NCBI RefSeq assembly: GCF_001426755.1
Contig: NZ_LMFJ01000001.1
Location: 1,500,929-1,564,928, forward strand
Reading direction: 5' to 3'
DNA from: Aeromicrobium sp. Root495
GTDB lineage: Bacteria; Actinomycetota; Actinomycetes; Propionibacteriales; Nocardioidaceae
Length of the DNA stretch: 64,000 bases
Below, piece by piece: positions 20,773 to 28,667 of this stretch (positions are counted from its first letter, which is position 1; each line of letters opens with the position of its first letter). The notes beneath the pieces were generated by a model that saw nothing but the letters and a program-made list of their open reading frames with translations, had not been told where the DNA came from and made no database searches. The translations under genes were made by a program, and so were the position numbers.

Positions 20773-22772
20773 TAGCGCGGACCCCTGAGGTTGTTGCGGC
20801 GCGCCGCCTTCTCGCGCTCGATGAGCCGCTCCTTGGCCTGAGCGGCGGACTGCAGCTGGTACGGGACGCTCGTGACCATGACGCCGGGCATGAAGAGGAG
20901 ACGGCCCTTGAGGCGCAGGGCGGTCTGGTTGTGCAGGAGCTGCTCCCACCATCGACCCACGACGTACTCGGGGATGTAGACGGTCACGATGTCACGCGGG
21001 CTGCTCTTGCGCAGCTCCTTGACGTAGCGCAGCACGGGCCGCACCAGCTCCCGGTACGGCGAGTCCACGATGACCAGCGGCACCTGGATGTGGAGCTCGT
21101 CCCACTCCTCGCGCAGTCGGTCGGAGGCGCCGGGCTCACGCTCCACGTAGAGCGCCTCGAGCGTGTTGGGACGCGAGACCTTGGCGTAGGCGAGCGCGCG
21201 CATCGTGGGCTTGTGCAGCCGACCCACGAGGACCACGGCGTGGACCCGCGACGGCAGCATGACGTCCTGGTCGTCGATGGCCAGCTCGTCCGCCACCCGC
21301 GCGTAGTGCCGCGAGATGCCCCGCATGAGCAGGTAGATGAGGATCATCGCCACGATGGCGATCCAGGCGCCGGCGAGGAACTTCGTCACCAGCACGATCA
21401 CGAGCACCGTGGCCGTCATGGCCAGGCCGAAGGCGTTGATGACGCGCGAGCGCTTCATCCGGGAGCGCTCCTGGGGGTCCGTCTCCGTGGCGAGGTGGCG
21501 GGTCCAGTGTCGGATCATCCCGAACTGGCTCAGGTTGAACGAGACGAAGACACCCACGATGTAGAGCTGGATGAGCTTCGTGACCTCGGCGTCGAACGCC
21601 TGGATCAGCACCACCGCGGCGACGGCGAGGAGGACGATGCCGTTGCTGAAGGCGAGCCGGTCGCCTCGGGTGTCGAGCTGGCGGGGCAGGTGCCCGTCGC
21701 GCGCGAGGATCGAGGCCAGCACCGGGAAACCGTTGAAGGCGGTGTTGGCGGCCAGCACGAGGATGAGGCCCGTGCACGCGATCGTGAAGTAGAAGAGCGG
21801 CGTCTCGCCGTAGAGCGCCTTGGCCAGCTGGCCGATGACGGTGTCCTGCTCGTAGCCCGCGCCCACCGGCTTGCCGTCGAGGAGGAGCTGGTGCGCCGGG
21901 TCCTCGACGTAGCGCAGATGCATGAGGTCGGCGAGGACCACGATGCTCATGAGCATCGTGATGGCGATCGTGCCGAGGAGCAGGAGCGTCGTGGCGGCGT
22001 TCTTGCTCTTGGGTTTCTGGAAGGCCGGGACGCCGTTGCTGATGGCCTCCACACCGGTCAGCGCTGCACAGCCGGACGAGAACGCCCTGGCCAGCAGGAA
22101 GACCATGGCGAGCCCCGCGAAGGACTCGTAGGGCGCCTCGGGACGGATGTCGTACTTGGAGCTGTCGACCTGCGGAAGATCCCCGAAGAGGTACTTGAAG
22201 TAGCCCCAGAAGCCCATCAGGAAGATGGAGCCCATGAACAGGTAGGTGGGGATCGCGAAGGCCGTCCCGGACTCCTTGGCACCGCGCAGGTTGAGCGCCA
22301 TCAGGATGACGACCAGGACCGACGCGGCCGTGGCCTCGTGCCCGTCGAGCCAGGGCACCGCGGACGTCGCGTTCTGCACGCCCGAGGAGATGGACACCGC
22401 CACCGTGAGGACGTAGTCGACGAGGAGCGCGCTGGCCACCGTGACGCCCGCCTTGGGCCCGATGTTCACGGTGGCGACCTCGTAGTCACCGCCGCCGCTG
22501 GGGTAGGCGTGGACGTTCTGGCGGTAGGACGCGACCACCGTGAGCATCACCAGGACGACGGCGATGCCGATCTTCCAGTTGAAGGCGTAGGCCGAGAGCC
22601 CACCGAGCGAGAGCGTCAGGAAGATCTCGTCGGGGGCGTAGGCCACCGACGACAGGGCGTCGCTCGCGAAGACGGGGAGCGCGATGCGCTTGGGGAGCAA
22701 CGTCTCCCCGAGCTGGTTGCTGCGCAGCTTCTGCCCGACCAGCGCGCGCTTGGCGACTCCGACGATGCCCAC
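20772..22772 (-). CDS. kimA: KimA-like APC-superfamily potassium transporter
   Basis: A 666-residue protein. About twelve transmembrane segments (residues ~30-465) are followed by a 200-residue cytosolic UspA-like domain (VHAVVLVGRLHKPTMRALAYA through to GVMVTSVPYQLQ). The first helix, SNQLGE then ASDALSSVAY, aligns closely with Bacillus subtilis KimA and keeps its Asp36 and Tyr43 (here Asp38, Tyr45). KimA imports K+ with H+ and is inhibited by c-di-AMP. Annotation pipelines usually call this an amino-acid permease. The divergent neighbours are two TrkA/KtrA-like proteins, supporting a potassium role. The GTG at 22772 has TAGCAT 8 nt upstream; longer upstream starts overlap the divergent promoter. 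Confidence 0.85.
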   Translation of the reverse strand: MGIVGVAKRALVGQKLRSNQLGETLLPKRIALPVFASDALSSVAYAPDEIFLTLSLGGLSAYAFNWKIGIAVVLVMLTVVASYRQNVHAYPSGGGDYEVATVNIGPKAGVTVASALLVDYVLTVAVSISSGVQNATSAVPWLDGHEATAASVLVVILMALNLRGAKESGTAFAIPTYLFMGSIFLMGFWGYFKYLFGDLPQVDSSKYDIRPEAPYESFAGLAMVFLLARAFSSGCAALTGVEAISNGVPAFQKPKSKNAATTLLLLGTIAITMLMSIVVLADLMHLRYVEDPAHQLLLDGKPVGAGYEQDTVIGQLAKALYGETPLFYFTIACTGLILVLAANTAFNGFPVLASILARDGHLPRQLDTRGDRLAFSNGIVLLAVAAVVLIQAFDAEVTKLIQLYIVGVFVSFNLSQFGMIRHWTRHLATETDPQERSRMKRSRVINAFGLAMTATVLVIVLVTKFLAGAWIAIVAMILIYLLMRGISRHYARVADELAIDDQDVMLPSRVHAVVLVGRLHKPTMRALAYAKVSRPNTLEALYVEREPGASDRLREEWDELHIQVPLVIVDSPYRELVRPVLRYVKELRKSSPRDIVTVYIPEYVVGRWWEQLLHNQTALRLKGRLLFMPGVMVTSVPYQLQSAAQAKERLIEREKAARRNNLRGPR

Positions 22773-22780
22773 GGGGGACG

Positions 22781-22786
22781 ATGCTA
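22781..22786 (-). promoter_or_regulatory. Putative -10 element of kimA (TAGCAT)
   Basis: TAGCAT on the minus strand, 8 nt before the GTG start. It supports a near-leaderless kimA transcript and argues against a 5'-UTR riboswitch. Confidence 0.45.
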
Positions 22787-22810
22787 GACCCGATCCGGGC
22801 GCACCGTGTC

Positions 22811-22838
22811 CCAGGTGAGTGAGAGCGTGCTCACCTGG
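22811..22838. promoter_or_regulatory. 9-bp dyad in the kimA/trkA divergent promoter region
   Basis: CCAGGTGAG (22811-22819) is perfectly inverted as CTCACCTGG (22830-22838) with a 10-nt spacer. It lies between the two divergent -10 candidates, so a single regulator could control both transcripts. Confidence 0.5.
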
Positions 22839-22862
22839 CCCCGGTCGGGGCCGGGTCCGGTG

Positions 22863-22868
22863 TAGCGT
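22863..22868 (+). promoter_or_regulatory. Putative -10 element of the first trkA gene (TAGCGT)
   Basis: TAGCGT lies 6 nt before the GTG at 22875, consistent with a leaderless transcript. Confidence 0.45.
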
Positions 22869-22874
22869 CGCACC

Positions 22875-23537
22875 GTGCACATCGTGATCATGGGCTGCGG
22901 CCGGGTCGGCTCCGCCCTCGCCCACAGCCTCGAGGAGCGCGGCCACCAGACCGCCGTCATCGATGCCAATGCCGACGCCTTCCGTCGCCTCGGTCCGGGC
23001 TTCACCGGGCTCACGGTCACGGGCATGGGGTTCGACCGCGAGGTCCTGCGCCAGGCCGGCATCGAGCAGGCCGACGGCTTCGCCGCCGTCTCGAGCGGCG
23101 ACAACTCCAACATCATCTCCGCGCGCGTGGCCCGCGAGCAGTTCGGCGTCGACAACGTCGTGGCCCGCATCTACGACCCGGGTCGAGCCGAGGTCTACGA
23201 GCGGCTCGGCGTCCCCACCGTCGCCACGGTCCCCTGGGCCGCCGACCAGGTGCTCCGCCGTCTGCTGCCCGCGGGCTCGGAACCGGCCTGGCGCGACCCG
23301 TCCGGTCAGCTGCGCCTCGACACCGTGTACGCCCCCTTCGCCTGGATCGGACGCACCATCGCCCAGCTCGACGCAGCCTCCGGCGGTCGCGTCGCCTACC
23401 TGACCCGGCTCGGAGCCGGGCAGGTCGCGCGTGCGGACACCGTCATCCAGGAGGGTGACTACCTCAGCATCTTCATGCGCGACGACCAGGCCGAGCAGGT
23501 CATCTCCGTGCTCGATGCCGGACCCGAGGAGGACTGA
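22875..23537 (+). CDS. TrkA/KtrA-like RCK subunit (first copy, CeoB-like)
   Basis: A 220-residue cytosolic gating protein. The Rossmann RCK_N domain opens with HIVIMGCGRVGSALAHSLEERGH (GxGxxG nucleotide site), and the RCK_C domain lies at roughly residues 135-220 (TVIQEGDYLSIFMR). Such proteins bind NAD(H) or ATP and control K+ channels or transporters. The stop overlaps the start of the next trkA by 1 nt (TGATG), so the two are translationally coupled. The gene diverges from kimA, its probable partner. No TrkH or KtrB pore is encoded in the window. Confidence 0.9.
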   Translation: MHIVIMGCGRVGSALAHSLEERGHQTAVIDANADAFRRLGPGFTGLTVTGMGFDREVLRQAGIEQADGFAAVSSGDNSNIISARVAREQFGVDNVVARIYDPGRAEVYERLGVPTVATVPWAADQVLRRLLPAGSEPAWRDPSGQLRLDTVYAPFAWIGRTIAQLDAASGGRVAYLTRLGAGQVARADTVIQEGDYLSIFMRDDQAEQVISVLDAGPEED

Positions 23538-24199
23538 TGCGCGTCGCCATCGCCGGTGCCGGGGCCGTGGGCCGTTCCGTGGCCCTCGAGCTCTCGGAGA
23601 ACGGTCACCAGGTCCTCCTGATCGACAAGTCCCCCGGCTCCATCCGTTCCGACGTCGTGCCGGGGGCCCAGTGGCTCCTGGCCGACGCGTGCGAGCTCTC
23701 CTCGCTCCGTGAGGCGCAGCTCGCCACGTGCGACGTCGTGATCGCGGCCACGGGCGACGACAAGGCCAACCTGGTCATCGCGCTCCTGGCCAAGACCGAG
23801 TTCACCGTGCCCCGCACCGTCGGACGGGTGAACCACCCCAGCAACGAGTGGCTCTTCAACGAGTCCTGGGGCGTCGACGTCGCCGTCTCCACCCCGCGCC
23901 TCATGTCGGCACTCGTGGAGGAGGCCGTGACGGTGGGCGATCTCGTGCGCCTGTTCACGTTCCGCCAGAGCAACACCAACCTGGTCGAGCTCACGATGCC
24001 CGACCACTCCCCCTACGTGGGGCACCTGGTCCGCGACGTGCCGTGGCCCGAGGACGTCGTGCTCACGGCCATCCTGCGCGACAACACCATCCTCACGCCC
24101 GACAAGGACCGCTCGCTCGAGTCGGGCGACGAGCTGCTGTTCGTGTCCCCCGACGACGCCGAGGACGCACTGGCGCACCTGCTCTCGCCCAAGAGCTGA
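23537..24199 (+). CDS. TrkA/KtrA-like RCK subunit (second copy, CeoC-like)
   Basis: A 220-residue paralogue of the preceding gene: MRVAIAGAGAVGRSVALELSENGH (GxGxxG), acidic GDDKANLVIALLAKTEF, and an RCK_C domain ending LLFVSPDDAEDALAHLL. The paired arrangement resembles mycobacterial ceoB-ceoC. The two proteins may form a heteromeric gating ring. It ends 48 bp from the convergent DUF3159 gene. Confidence 0.9.
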   Translation: MRVAIAGAGAVGRSVALELSENGHQVLLIDKSPGSIRSDVVPGAQWLLADACELSSLREAQLATCDVVIAATGDDKANLVIALLAKTEFTVPRTVGRVNHPSNEWLFNESWGVDVAVSTPRLMSALVEEAVTVGDLVRLFTFRQSNTNLVELTMPDHSPYVGHLVRDVPWPEDVVLTAILRDNTILTPDKDRSLESGDELLFVSPDDAEDALAHLLSPKS

Positions 24200-24247
24200 C
24201 GGACGGCCCTGGCCGGACCCGCGCCTCCTGAGCCTGTCCGAGGCGTC

Positions 24248-24922
24248 TCAGAGGCCGCGGGTGTCCTCGAGCGGTGTGTGGTTGCGGCCCAGGACCCAGC
24301 CCATGGCGGCGAAGGCCGCCACCTGCAGCGGCCACCCCAGCACGATCTTGGACGTCCCGAGCAGTCCCACCTGGTCCGAGGCGTACAGCGGGTACTGCAC
24401 GAGCACCCGGACGATGCAGGGCGCGGCGAAGAGCCACGTCAGGAGCGAGCAGAGGCGCACGACCTGGCGGTTCGTGTGCCAGGCCGTGGGGTCACCCGTG
24501 AGGCTCCCCACGAGGAAGCCCACGACCGGCCAGCCCACGAGGATCGACACGATGAACACCGCCGCGTAGGCGCCGTTGTAGAGGATGCCCGGCAGGAAGA
24601 CGTCGCGCGCCTCGCCCGAGCGTGCGGCGAAGACGGCGGCGATCGCGATGCCGAAGAGCGCGTTGAGGACGAACTGGGGGTTGGACCGCTGGACCAGGCG
24701 CACCACGAGCAGCACCACGGTGAGGCTGATGCTGAGGATGAGCGACGTGCGCAGGTCCTTGGTGGACAGCCACGTGATGGTGAACGAGGCGGTGGGGACG
24801 GCGGCCTCCAGGATGCCGCGGCCTCCGCCCAGGGCATCGGCGAGCCGGCGCCGGACCAGCTCCTCGACGCTGCTGATGTGCTCCTGCGGACCCGGGTCGA
24901 TCGGCTCGGGTGCCGAGGTCAT
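24248..24922 (-). CDS. DUF3159 family membrane protein
   Basis: A 224-residue protein with about five or six hydrophobic segments (LRTSLILSISLTVVLLVVRL, AAVFIVSILVGWPVVGFLVG, and a C-terminal LQVAAFAAMGWVLGRN). A soluble N-terminus contains SSVEELVRRRLADALGG. It matches DUF3159, which is found in actinobacteria next to TrkA and OB-fold genes; function unknown. The ATG at 24922 overlaps the stop of the OB-fold gene (ATGA), indicating coupling. Longer starts run into that gene. Confidence 0.82.
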   Translation of the reverse strand: MTSAPEPIDPGPQEHISSVEELVRRRLADALGGGRGILEAAVPTASFTITWLSTKDLRTSLILSISLTVVLLVVRLVQRSNPQFVLNALFGIAIAAVFAARSGEARDVFLPGILYNGAYAAVFIVSILVGWPVVGFLVGSLTGDPTAWHTNRQVVRLCSLLTWLFAAPCIVRVLVQYPLYASDQVGLLGTSKIVLGWPLQVAAFAAMGWVLGRNHTPLEDTRGL

Positions 24923-25272
24923 GCCTCGAGCTCGTAGCGGGGGTTGTAGATGATCCGCTCCGGTCCGCGGCGGCCGATGCGCCCCTCGGCCGTGAGCTTG
25001 CGCCCCGGTCGGATGCCCGTGATGGTGCGTCGGCCGAGCCACACGAGGGTGACTGCGTCGGAGCCGTCGTAGAGCTGGACCTCGAGGGCCTGGACGCCAC
25101 CGGTGGGACGCAGGGTGACGGACCGGACGACACCGTGGATGGTGGCGTAGCAGCGCTCGGGCTGCGAGGCGATGAGCGTGCAGCCGGCCTTGGCCGCCTC
25201 GTCCTGCAGCTCGCTGACCTCCTGCTGCTCCGAGGAGAGCCGGTTCAGCGTGCGGCTGATGAGTCCTGTCAT
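24919..25272 (-). CDS. Small OB-fold nucleic-acid-binding domain protein
   Basis: A 117-residue protein. An N-terminal helix (FRTLNRLSSEQQEV-like) precedes an OB-fold (CYATIHGVVRSVTLRP, then VEVQLYDGSDAVTLVWLGRRTI, then LTAEGRI). The arrangement resembles the RecG wedge or aspartyl-tRNA anticodon OB-folds, so nucleic-acid binding is likely but the target is unknown. It is coupled to DUF3159 and has a TAGACT element 6 nt before its ATG. Confidence 0.78.
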   Translation of the reverse strand: MTGLISRTLNRLSSEQQEVSELQDEAAKAGCTLIASQPERCYATIHGVVRSVTLRPTGGVQALEVQLYDGSDAVTLVWLGRRTITGIRPGRKLTAEGRIGRRGPERIIYNPRYELEA

Positions 25273-25278
25273 GTCTTC

Positions 25279-25284
25279 AGTCTA
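25279..25284 (-). promoter_or_regulatory. Putative -10 element of the OB-fold gene (TAGACT)
   Basis: TAGACT on the minus strand, 6 nt before the ATG at 25272. Confidence 0.45.
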
Positions 25285-25307
25285 GGCACGTGCCCGGGCG
25301 ACGCGTG

Positions 25308-25976
25308 TCAGGCGTCGTCGGGCTCGAGGCCGTTCTCGTCCAGGAGCGGGATGCTGGGGTCGAGCGTGAGGGGAAGCGCCTCCCGCGACATCATCGGGCC
25401 GGACCCCCGGACGACCACCACGTCGCGCAGGGCCGCGACGAGGGGCTCGGCGGCGTCGTCGTCGAAGGCAGCGAGCCCGAGCAGGGTCCCGCGCAGGAAC
25501 CAACGGGGTCCGTCGACGCCGATGATGCGTCCGGGCTGGACGCCCTCCTGACCGTCGGGGAGCTCGGCCGGGATGCCGGTGCGGAGCTCGGTGCCGAAGG
25601 GGCCGGGCGCCTCGGTGTGCTGACCGCCCAGCCGGTCGACCTCGGCCTTGAGGTCGTTGCGGACCTCCTCCCACAGGCTGCCCGTGCGGCCTGCGGCGAA
25701 GGCGCGCAGCTCCAGGACCGACTCCGCGGTGACCAGGAGGACCGCCAGACGGTCCGTGGTCCCCTCCTCAGGCGGGACCTGGATGGCGTAGCCCTCGTGC
25801 ACGGGGATCTGGAGGGCACCGAGGTCGACCCGCTCACCCGCGGGCGCGTCGGCGGCGTCCCACGGACCCGCGGCAGGAGCGGCCTGCTCGTCGGTCAGCT
25901 CCTCGGTGGGCTCCTGCGTCGCGGCGGGCTCCTGCGCGGAGCCCTGGTCGCGGTCCTTCTTGCGCCAAGCCATCAT
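25308..25976 (-). CDS. DUF3710 domain-containing protein
   Basis: A 222-residue actinobacterial protein. A charged N-terminal tail rich in Glu, Ala and Gln covers residues 1-45. The conserved core follows: [51 protein letters not shown], and [13 protein letters not shown]. Function unknown. It starts MM: the first ATG overlaps the dut stop (ATGA), so dut and this gene are translationally coupled, an order conserved in many actinobacteria. Confidence 0.85.
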   Translation of the reverse strand: MMAWRKKDRDQGSAQEPAATQEPTEELTDEQAAPAAGPWDAADAPAGERVDLGALQIPVHEGYAIQVPPEEGTTDRLAVLLVTAESVLELRAFAAGRTGSLWEEVRNDLKAEVDRLGGQHTEAPGPFGTELRTGIPAELPDGQEGVQPGRIIGVDGPRWFLRGTLLGLAAFDDDAAEPLVAALRDVVVVRGSGPMMSREALPLTLDPSIPLLDENGLEPDDA

Positions 25977-26434
25977 TCCCCCTCCTTCGGTGCGGCAGCG
26001 GCCACACCCGTCGAACCGTAGCCGCCTGCGCCGCGCGCCGAGTCGTCGAGGCTCGCGACCTCGACGAACACCGCCTGCTCGACCCGCTGGACCACCAGCT
26101 GGGCGATCCGGTCGCCGCGCTCGACGGCGAACGAGTCGTGCAGGTCGTGGTTGACGAGGAGCACCTTGATCTCACCGCGGTACCCGGCGTCGATCGTCCC
26201 GGGCGTGTTCACCACGGAGATCCCGTGCCGGAGCGCCAGGCCCGAGCGCGGGTGCACGAACGCGGCGTACCCGGCGGGGAGGGCGATGGCGATGCCCGTC
26301 GGCACCAGGGCCCGCTCGCCGGGCGCCAGGGTGGCCGAGGTGCTCGCGTGCAGGTCGGCACCGGCGTCGCCCGGATGGGCGTACGTCGGCAGCGGGAGCT
26401 CGGTGTCCAGGCGGGTGAGCGCGATCTCGACCAT
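25973..26434 (-). CDS. dut: dUTP diphosphatase
   Basis: A 153-residue trimeric dUTPase that hydrolyses dUTP to dUMP and PPi, keeping uracil out of DNA and feeding dTMP synthesis. All five motifs are present: [46 protein letters not shown] and the C-terminal [10 protein letters not shown]-loop-like motif. Length is standard. TAGGGT lies 6 nt before the ATG, and DUF3093 diverges from the same region. Confidence 0.97.
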   Translation of the reverse strand: MVEIALTRLDTELPLPTYAHPGDAGADLHASTSATLAPGERALVPTGIAIALPAGYAAFVHPRSGLALRHGISVVNTPGTIDAGYRGEIKVLLVNHDLHDSFAVERGDRIAQLVVQRVEQAVFVEVASLDDSARGAGGYGSTGVAAAAPKEGE

Positions 26435-26440
26435 GGGCCG

Positions 26441-26446
26441 ACCCTA
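26441..26446 (-). promoter_or_regulatory. Putative -10 element of dut (TAGGGT)
   Basis: TAGGGT on the minus strand, 6 nt before the dut ATG. Confidence 0.5.
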
Positions 26447-26478
26447 TCCACGCGCGACGGGTCCTGCCCCGGCCCACG

Positions 26479-26484
26479 TAGGCT
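26479..26484 (+). promoter_or_regulatory. Putative -10 element of the DUF3093 gene (TAGGCT)
   Basis: TAGGCT lies 6 nt before the GTG at 26491. Together with the dut element it makes a compact divergent pair of leaderless promoters. Confidence 0.5.
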
Positions 26485-26490
26485 GGTGAC

Positions 26491-26994
26491 GTGGCTGCTC
26501 ACCGCGAACGTCTCGTCGCTCCCCTGTCCTGGTGGATCGCGGCCCTCGCGTTCTCCGTCGTGTGCGGCTGGATCGTGCTGGTGGCCACGCGCTGGCCCAT
26601 CGGCATCGCCGCGGCCGTCGTCGTCGCGGTCGTCACGGCCGGGACGCTGTGGCGCTATGGCGACGTGGTCGTGTCCGCCGGGCCCGACGGGTTCCGGGCC
26701 GGACGGGCCCACCTGGCGCTCGAGCACGTGGCGTCCGTCGAGGCGCTCGGGGTGAAGGCGCTGCGCGAGCGCCTCGGACCCACGGCCGACGCCCGTGCGT
26801 GGCTGATGACCCGCCCCTACGTCCTCACGGGAGTCGTCGTCACGCTCGACGACCCCGCCGACCCCACGCCGTACTGGCTCGTGTCGTCCCGCGCCCCGGA
26901 GCGTCTCGTCGCGGCGATCGAGTCGGTACGCCAGACTGGCCCGACACCAGCAACGGGAGGCGCCTCGCATGGCGAGCAAGAAGAAGAAGGCTGA
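26491..26994 (+). CDS. DUF3093 family membrane protein
   Basis: A 167-residue protein. Two adjacent transmembrane helices (WWIAALAFSVVCGWIVLVA and IGIAAAVVVAVVTAGTLW) are followed by a soluble domain (DVVVSAGPDGFRAGRAHLALEHVASVEAL, then YVLTGVVVTLDDPADPTPYWLVSSR). It matches DUF3093, always close to dut and DUF4193 in actinobacteria; function unknown. Its last 26 bp overlap the next gene in another frame. Confidence 0.83.
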   Translation: MAAHRERLVAPLSWWIAALAFSVVCGWIVLVATRWPIGIAAAVVVAVVTAGTLWRYGDVVVSAGPDGFRAGRAHLALEHVASVEALGVKALRERLGPTADARAWLMTRPYVLTGVVVTLDDPADPTPYWLVSSRAPERLVAAIESVRQTGPTPATGGASHGEQEEEG

Positions 26995-27412
26995 CGCCAA
27001 GAAGGCGACAGCGGGCACCACGACCGCGGGCGGCACGAAGAAGGGCTCGGCGGGCAGCCGTGGCGCCTGGAAGATCATGGACCGCAGCACCACCGTCGCT
27101 GCGGCCCTCCTGGCGCGTGAGGTCTCCTCGGTGTCCTGGCGTGCCGTGACGGGCAAGAAGCCCCCCACCAACGCCCGCCACCCCGAGGTGGGGACCCGTG
27201 AGGCCGTGGCGTGGGCCATGGTCGGTGGTGCCCTCACCGAGCTCGTGAAGATCGGTGTGCGGCGCTACGCAGCCACCTACTGGGTCAAGTCCACCGGGAA
27301 GCTCCCGCCGGGCATGAAGACCCTCTCCGCGCCTCCCCTCGTCGACCCGGCCACCGTGGTGCCGGAGCCGCAGAAGCCCGCCGGCCGGCGCGGCCGTCGT
27401 CGCCGACGCTGA
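26969..27412 (+). CDS. DUF4235 domain-containing protein
   Basis: A 147-residue protein. A very basic N-terminal tail (ASKKKKADAKKATAG) and a basic C-terminus (RRGRRRRR) flank the DUF4235 core: WKIMDRSTTVAAALLAREVSSVSWRAVTG and AVAWAMVGGALTELVKIGVRR. One or two short hydrophobic helices suggest a small membrane-associated protein. The start has GGGAGG upstream, lying inside the DUF3093 coding sequence. Confidence 0.8.
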   Translation: MASKKKKADAKKATAGTTTAGGTKKGSAGSRGAWKIMDRSTTVAAALLAREVSSVSWRAVTGKKPPTNARHPEVGTREAVAWAMVGGALTELVKIGVRRYAATYWVKSTGKLPPGMKTLSAPPLVDPATVVPEPQKPAGRRGRRRRR

Positions 27413-27430
27413 CCGTGTCCGGACACAAGT

Positions 27431-27457
27431 GACGCCGCTGACGATGTCAGCGGCGTC
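27431..27457. terminator. Bidirectional hairpin between DUF4235 and DUF4193 genes
   Basis: A perfect 12-bp stem GACGCCGCTGAC (27431-27442) with 27446-27457 and a 3-nt loop, located between convergent genes. No marked U-run follows on either side. Confidence 0.75.
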
Positions 27458-27498
27458 TCAGGCCGTTCTTCGGGCGTGCGCCGGCGGCGCACCCGTGC

Positions 27499-27801
27499 TC
27501 AGTACGCGCAGTCGCGGCAGATGAGCTGCCCGTTCTTCTTCTCCTCGGCGAGCTGCGAGCGGTGGTGCACCAGGAAGCACGAGCTGCAGGTGAACTCGTC
27601 CTGCTTCTTGGGCACGACCTGGACCGCGAGCTCCTCGTGGGACAGGTCAGCACCCGGAAGCTCGAATGATTCCGCAGCCTCGGTCTCGTCCTCGTCGACC
27701 TTGCCCGAGTTCTTCTCGTGGCGACGTGCCTTGAGCTCCTCGATGCTGTCCTCGGACTGCTCTTCCTCGGTCTTGCGCGGCGCGTCGTAGTCGGTAGCCA
27801 T
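27499..27801 (-). CDS. DUF4193 zinc-ribbon protein
   Basis: A 100-residue acidic protein with a C-terminal zinc ribbon: TCSSC near residue 76 and ICRDC near the end. The N-terminal half is rich in Glu and Lys (EEEQSEDSIEELKARRHEK). It matches DUF4193, a highly conserved actinobacterial family resembling transcription-associated zinc ribbons; function unknown. A strong AGGAGGG ribosome site precedes the ATG. Confidence 0.88.
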   Translation of the reverse strand: MATDYDAPRKTEEEQSEDSIEELKARRHEKNSGKVDEDETEAAESFELPGADLSHEELAVQVVPKKQDEFTCSSCFLVHHRSQLAEEKKNGQLICRDCAY

Positions 27802-27875
27802 GTGCCCTCCTTCTCATCCCATCAACCGGCGTGATTGTTCCACACCGCACCAAACTGTTGTTCGTGGCGTAGGAC

Positions 27876-28667
27876 TCAGAACCCACAAGCACGAACGAGG
27901 CTGAAATATTCCTCTGCGATCCCAGGGTGGGCCGCCACGACGAGACGCTCGTCCGGCGTGTCGCCGAGTCCCTCGATGACGATGCCGGCCTCGCGGGCCA
28001 CCAGGCCCCCCGCGGCGAGGTCCCACGGCTTGAGCCCCTGCTCGACGTAGGCGTCCAGACGACCTTCCGCCAGACCACAGAGATCGAGTGCGGCCGAGCC
28101 GATGCGGCGGATGTCGCGCACGTGCGGGAGGAGGCGCGCCGCGGCCGCGGCCTGCTGCTCACGGATGGGGCGCGTGTAGTGGAACCCCGTGCCGACCAGG
28201 GCGTGCGAGACCTGCGAGGTGACCGGCGCCACGACCGGGACCCGCTCGTCGTCGTGCCAGCGCCACGCCCCCTCACTGGCGACCGCTCCCCACTCCTCCC
28301 CCGACGCGATGTTCACGACGTGGGCGGCGACGACGCCCTGCGCCGTGACGGCTGCGATGGAGACGGCATAGGCCGGGATGCCGTAGACGAAGTTGACGGT
28401 CCCGTCGATGGGGTCCACGACCCACTCGACACCGCTCGTCCCCTCGACGCTGTCGCCCTCCTCGCCGAGGAACCCGTCGTCGGGACGCGCCGAGAGCAGA
28501 CGCGCCCGGATGAGGTCCTCGCTCTCGCGGTCGATCTCGGTGACGACGTCGGTGGGGCTCGACTTGGTGGCGGCCACCTCGACGCGCCCCACGGGCCGTC
28601 GAGCGCGCACGTGCGCCGCGGCCTCGCGTCCGACGTCACGGGCGAGGACGGCCAGCTCGAGCGTCAT
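27876..28667 (-). CDS. suhB: Inositol monophosphatase family protein (SuhB-like)
   Basis: A 263-residue Mg2+-dependent sugar phosphatase. Metal-binding motifs are GEE (68-70), WVVDPIDGTVNFVYG (82-96) and the C-terminal WDLAAGGLVAREAG. Substrates in the family include inositol-1-phosphate, histidinol phosphate and FBP, so the exact one is not certain. The ATG overlaps the hemH stop (ATGA), giving translational coupling. An upstream alternative start lies inside hemH. Confidence 0.88.
   Translation of the reverse strand: MTLELAVLARDVGREAAAHVRARRPVGRVEVAATKSSPTDVVTEIDRESEDLIRARLLSARPDDGFLGEEGDSVEGTSGVEWVVDPIDGTVNFVYGIPAYAVSIAAVTAQGVVAAHVVNIASGEEWGAVASEGAWRWHDDERVPVVAPVTSQVSHALVGTGFHYTRPIREQQAAAAARLLPHVRDIRRIGSAALDLCGLAEGRLDAYVEQGLKPWDLAAGGLVAREAGIVIEGLGDTPDERLVVAAHPGIAEEYFSLVRACGF

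Noticed and set aside
22773..22874. A ydaO-type c-di-AMP riboswitch controlling kimA
   Set aside because: Only about 100 bp lie between the divergent genes, and the -10 candidate is 8 nt from the kimA start, leaving no room for the aptamer.
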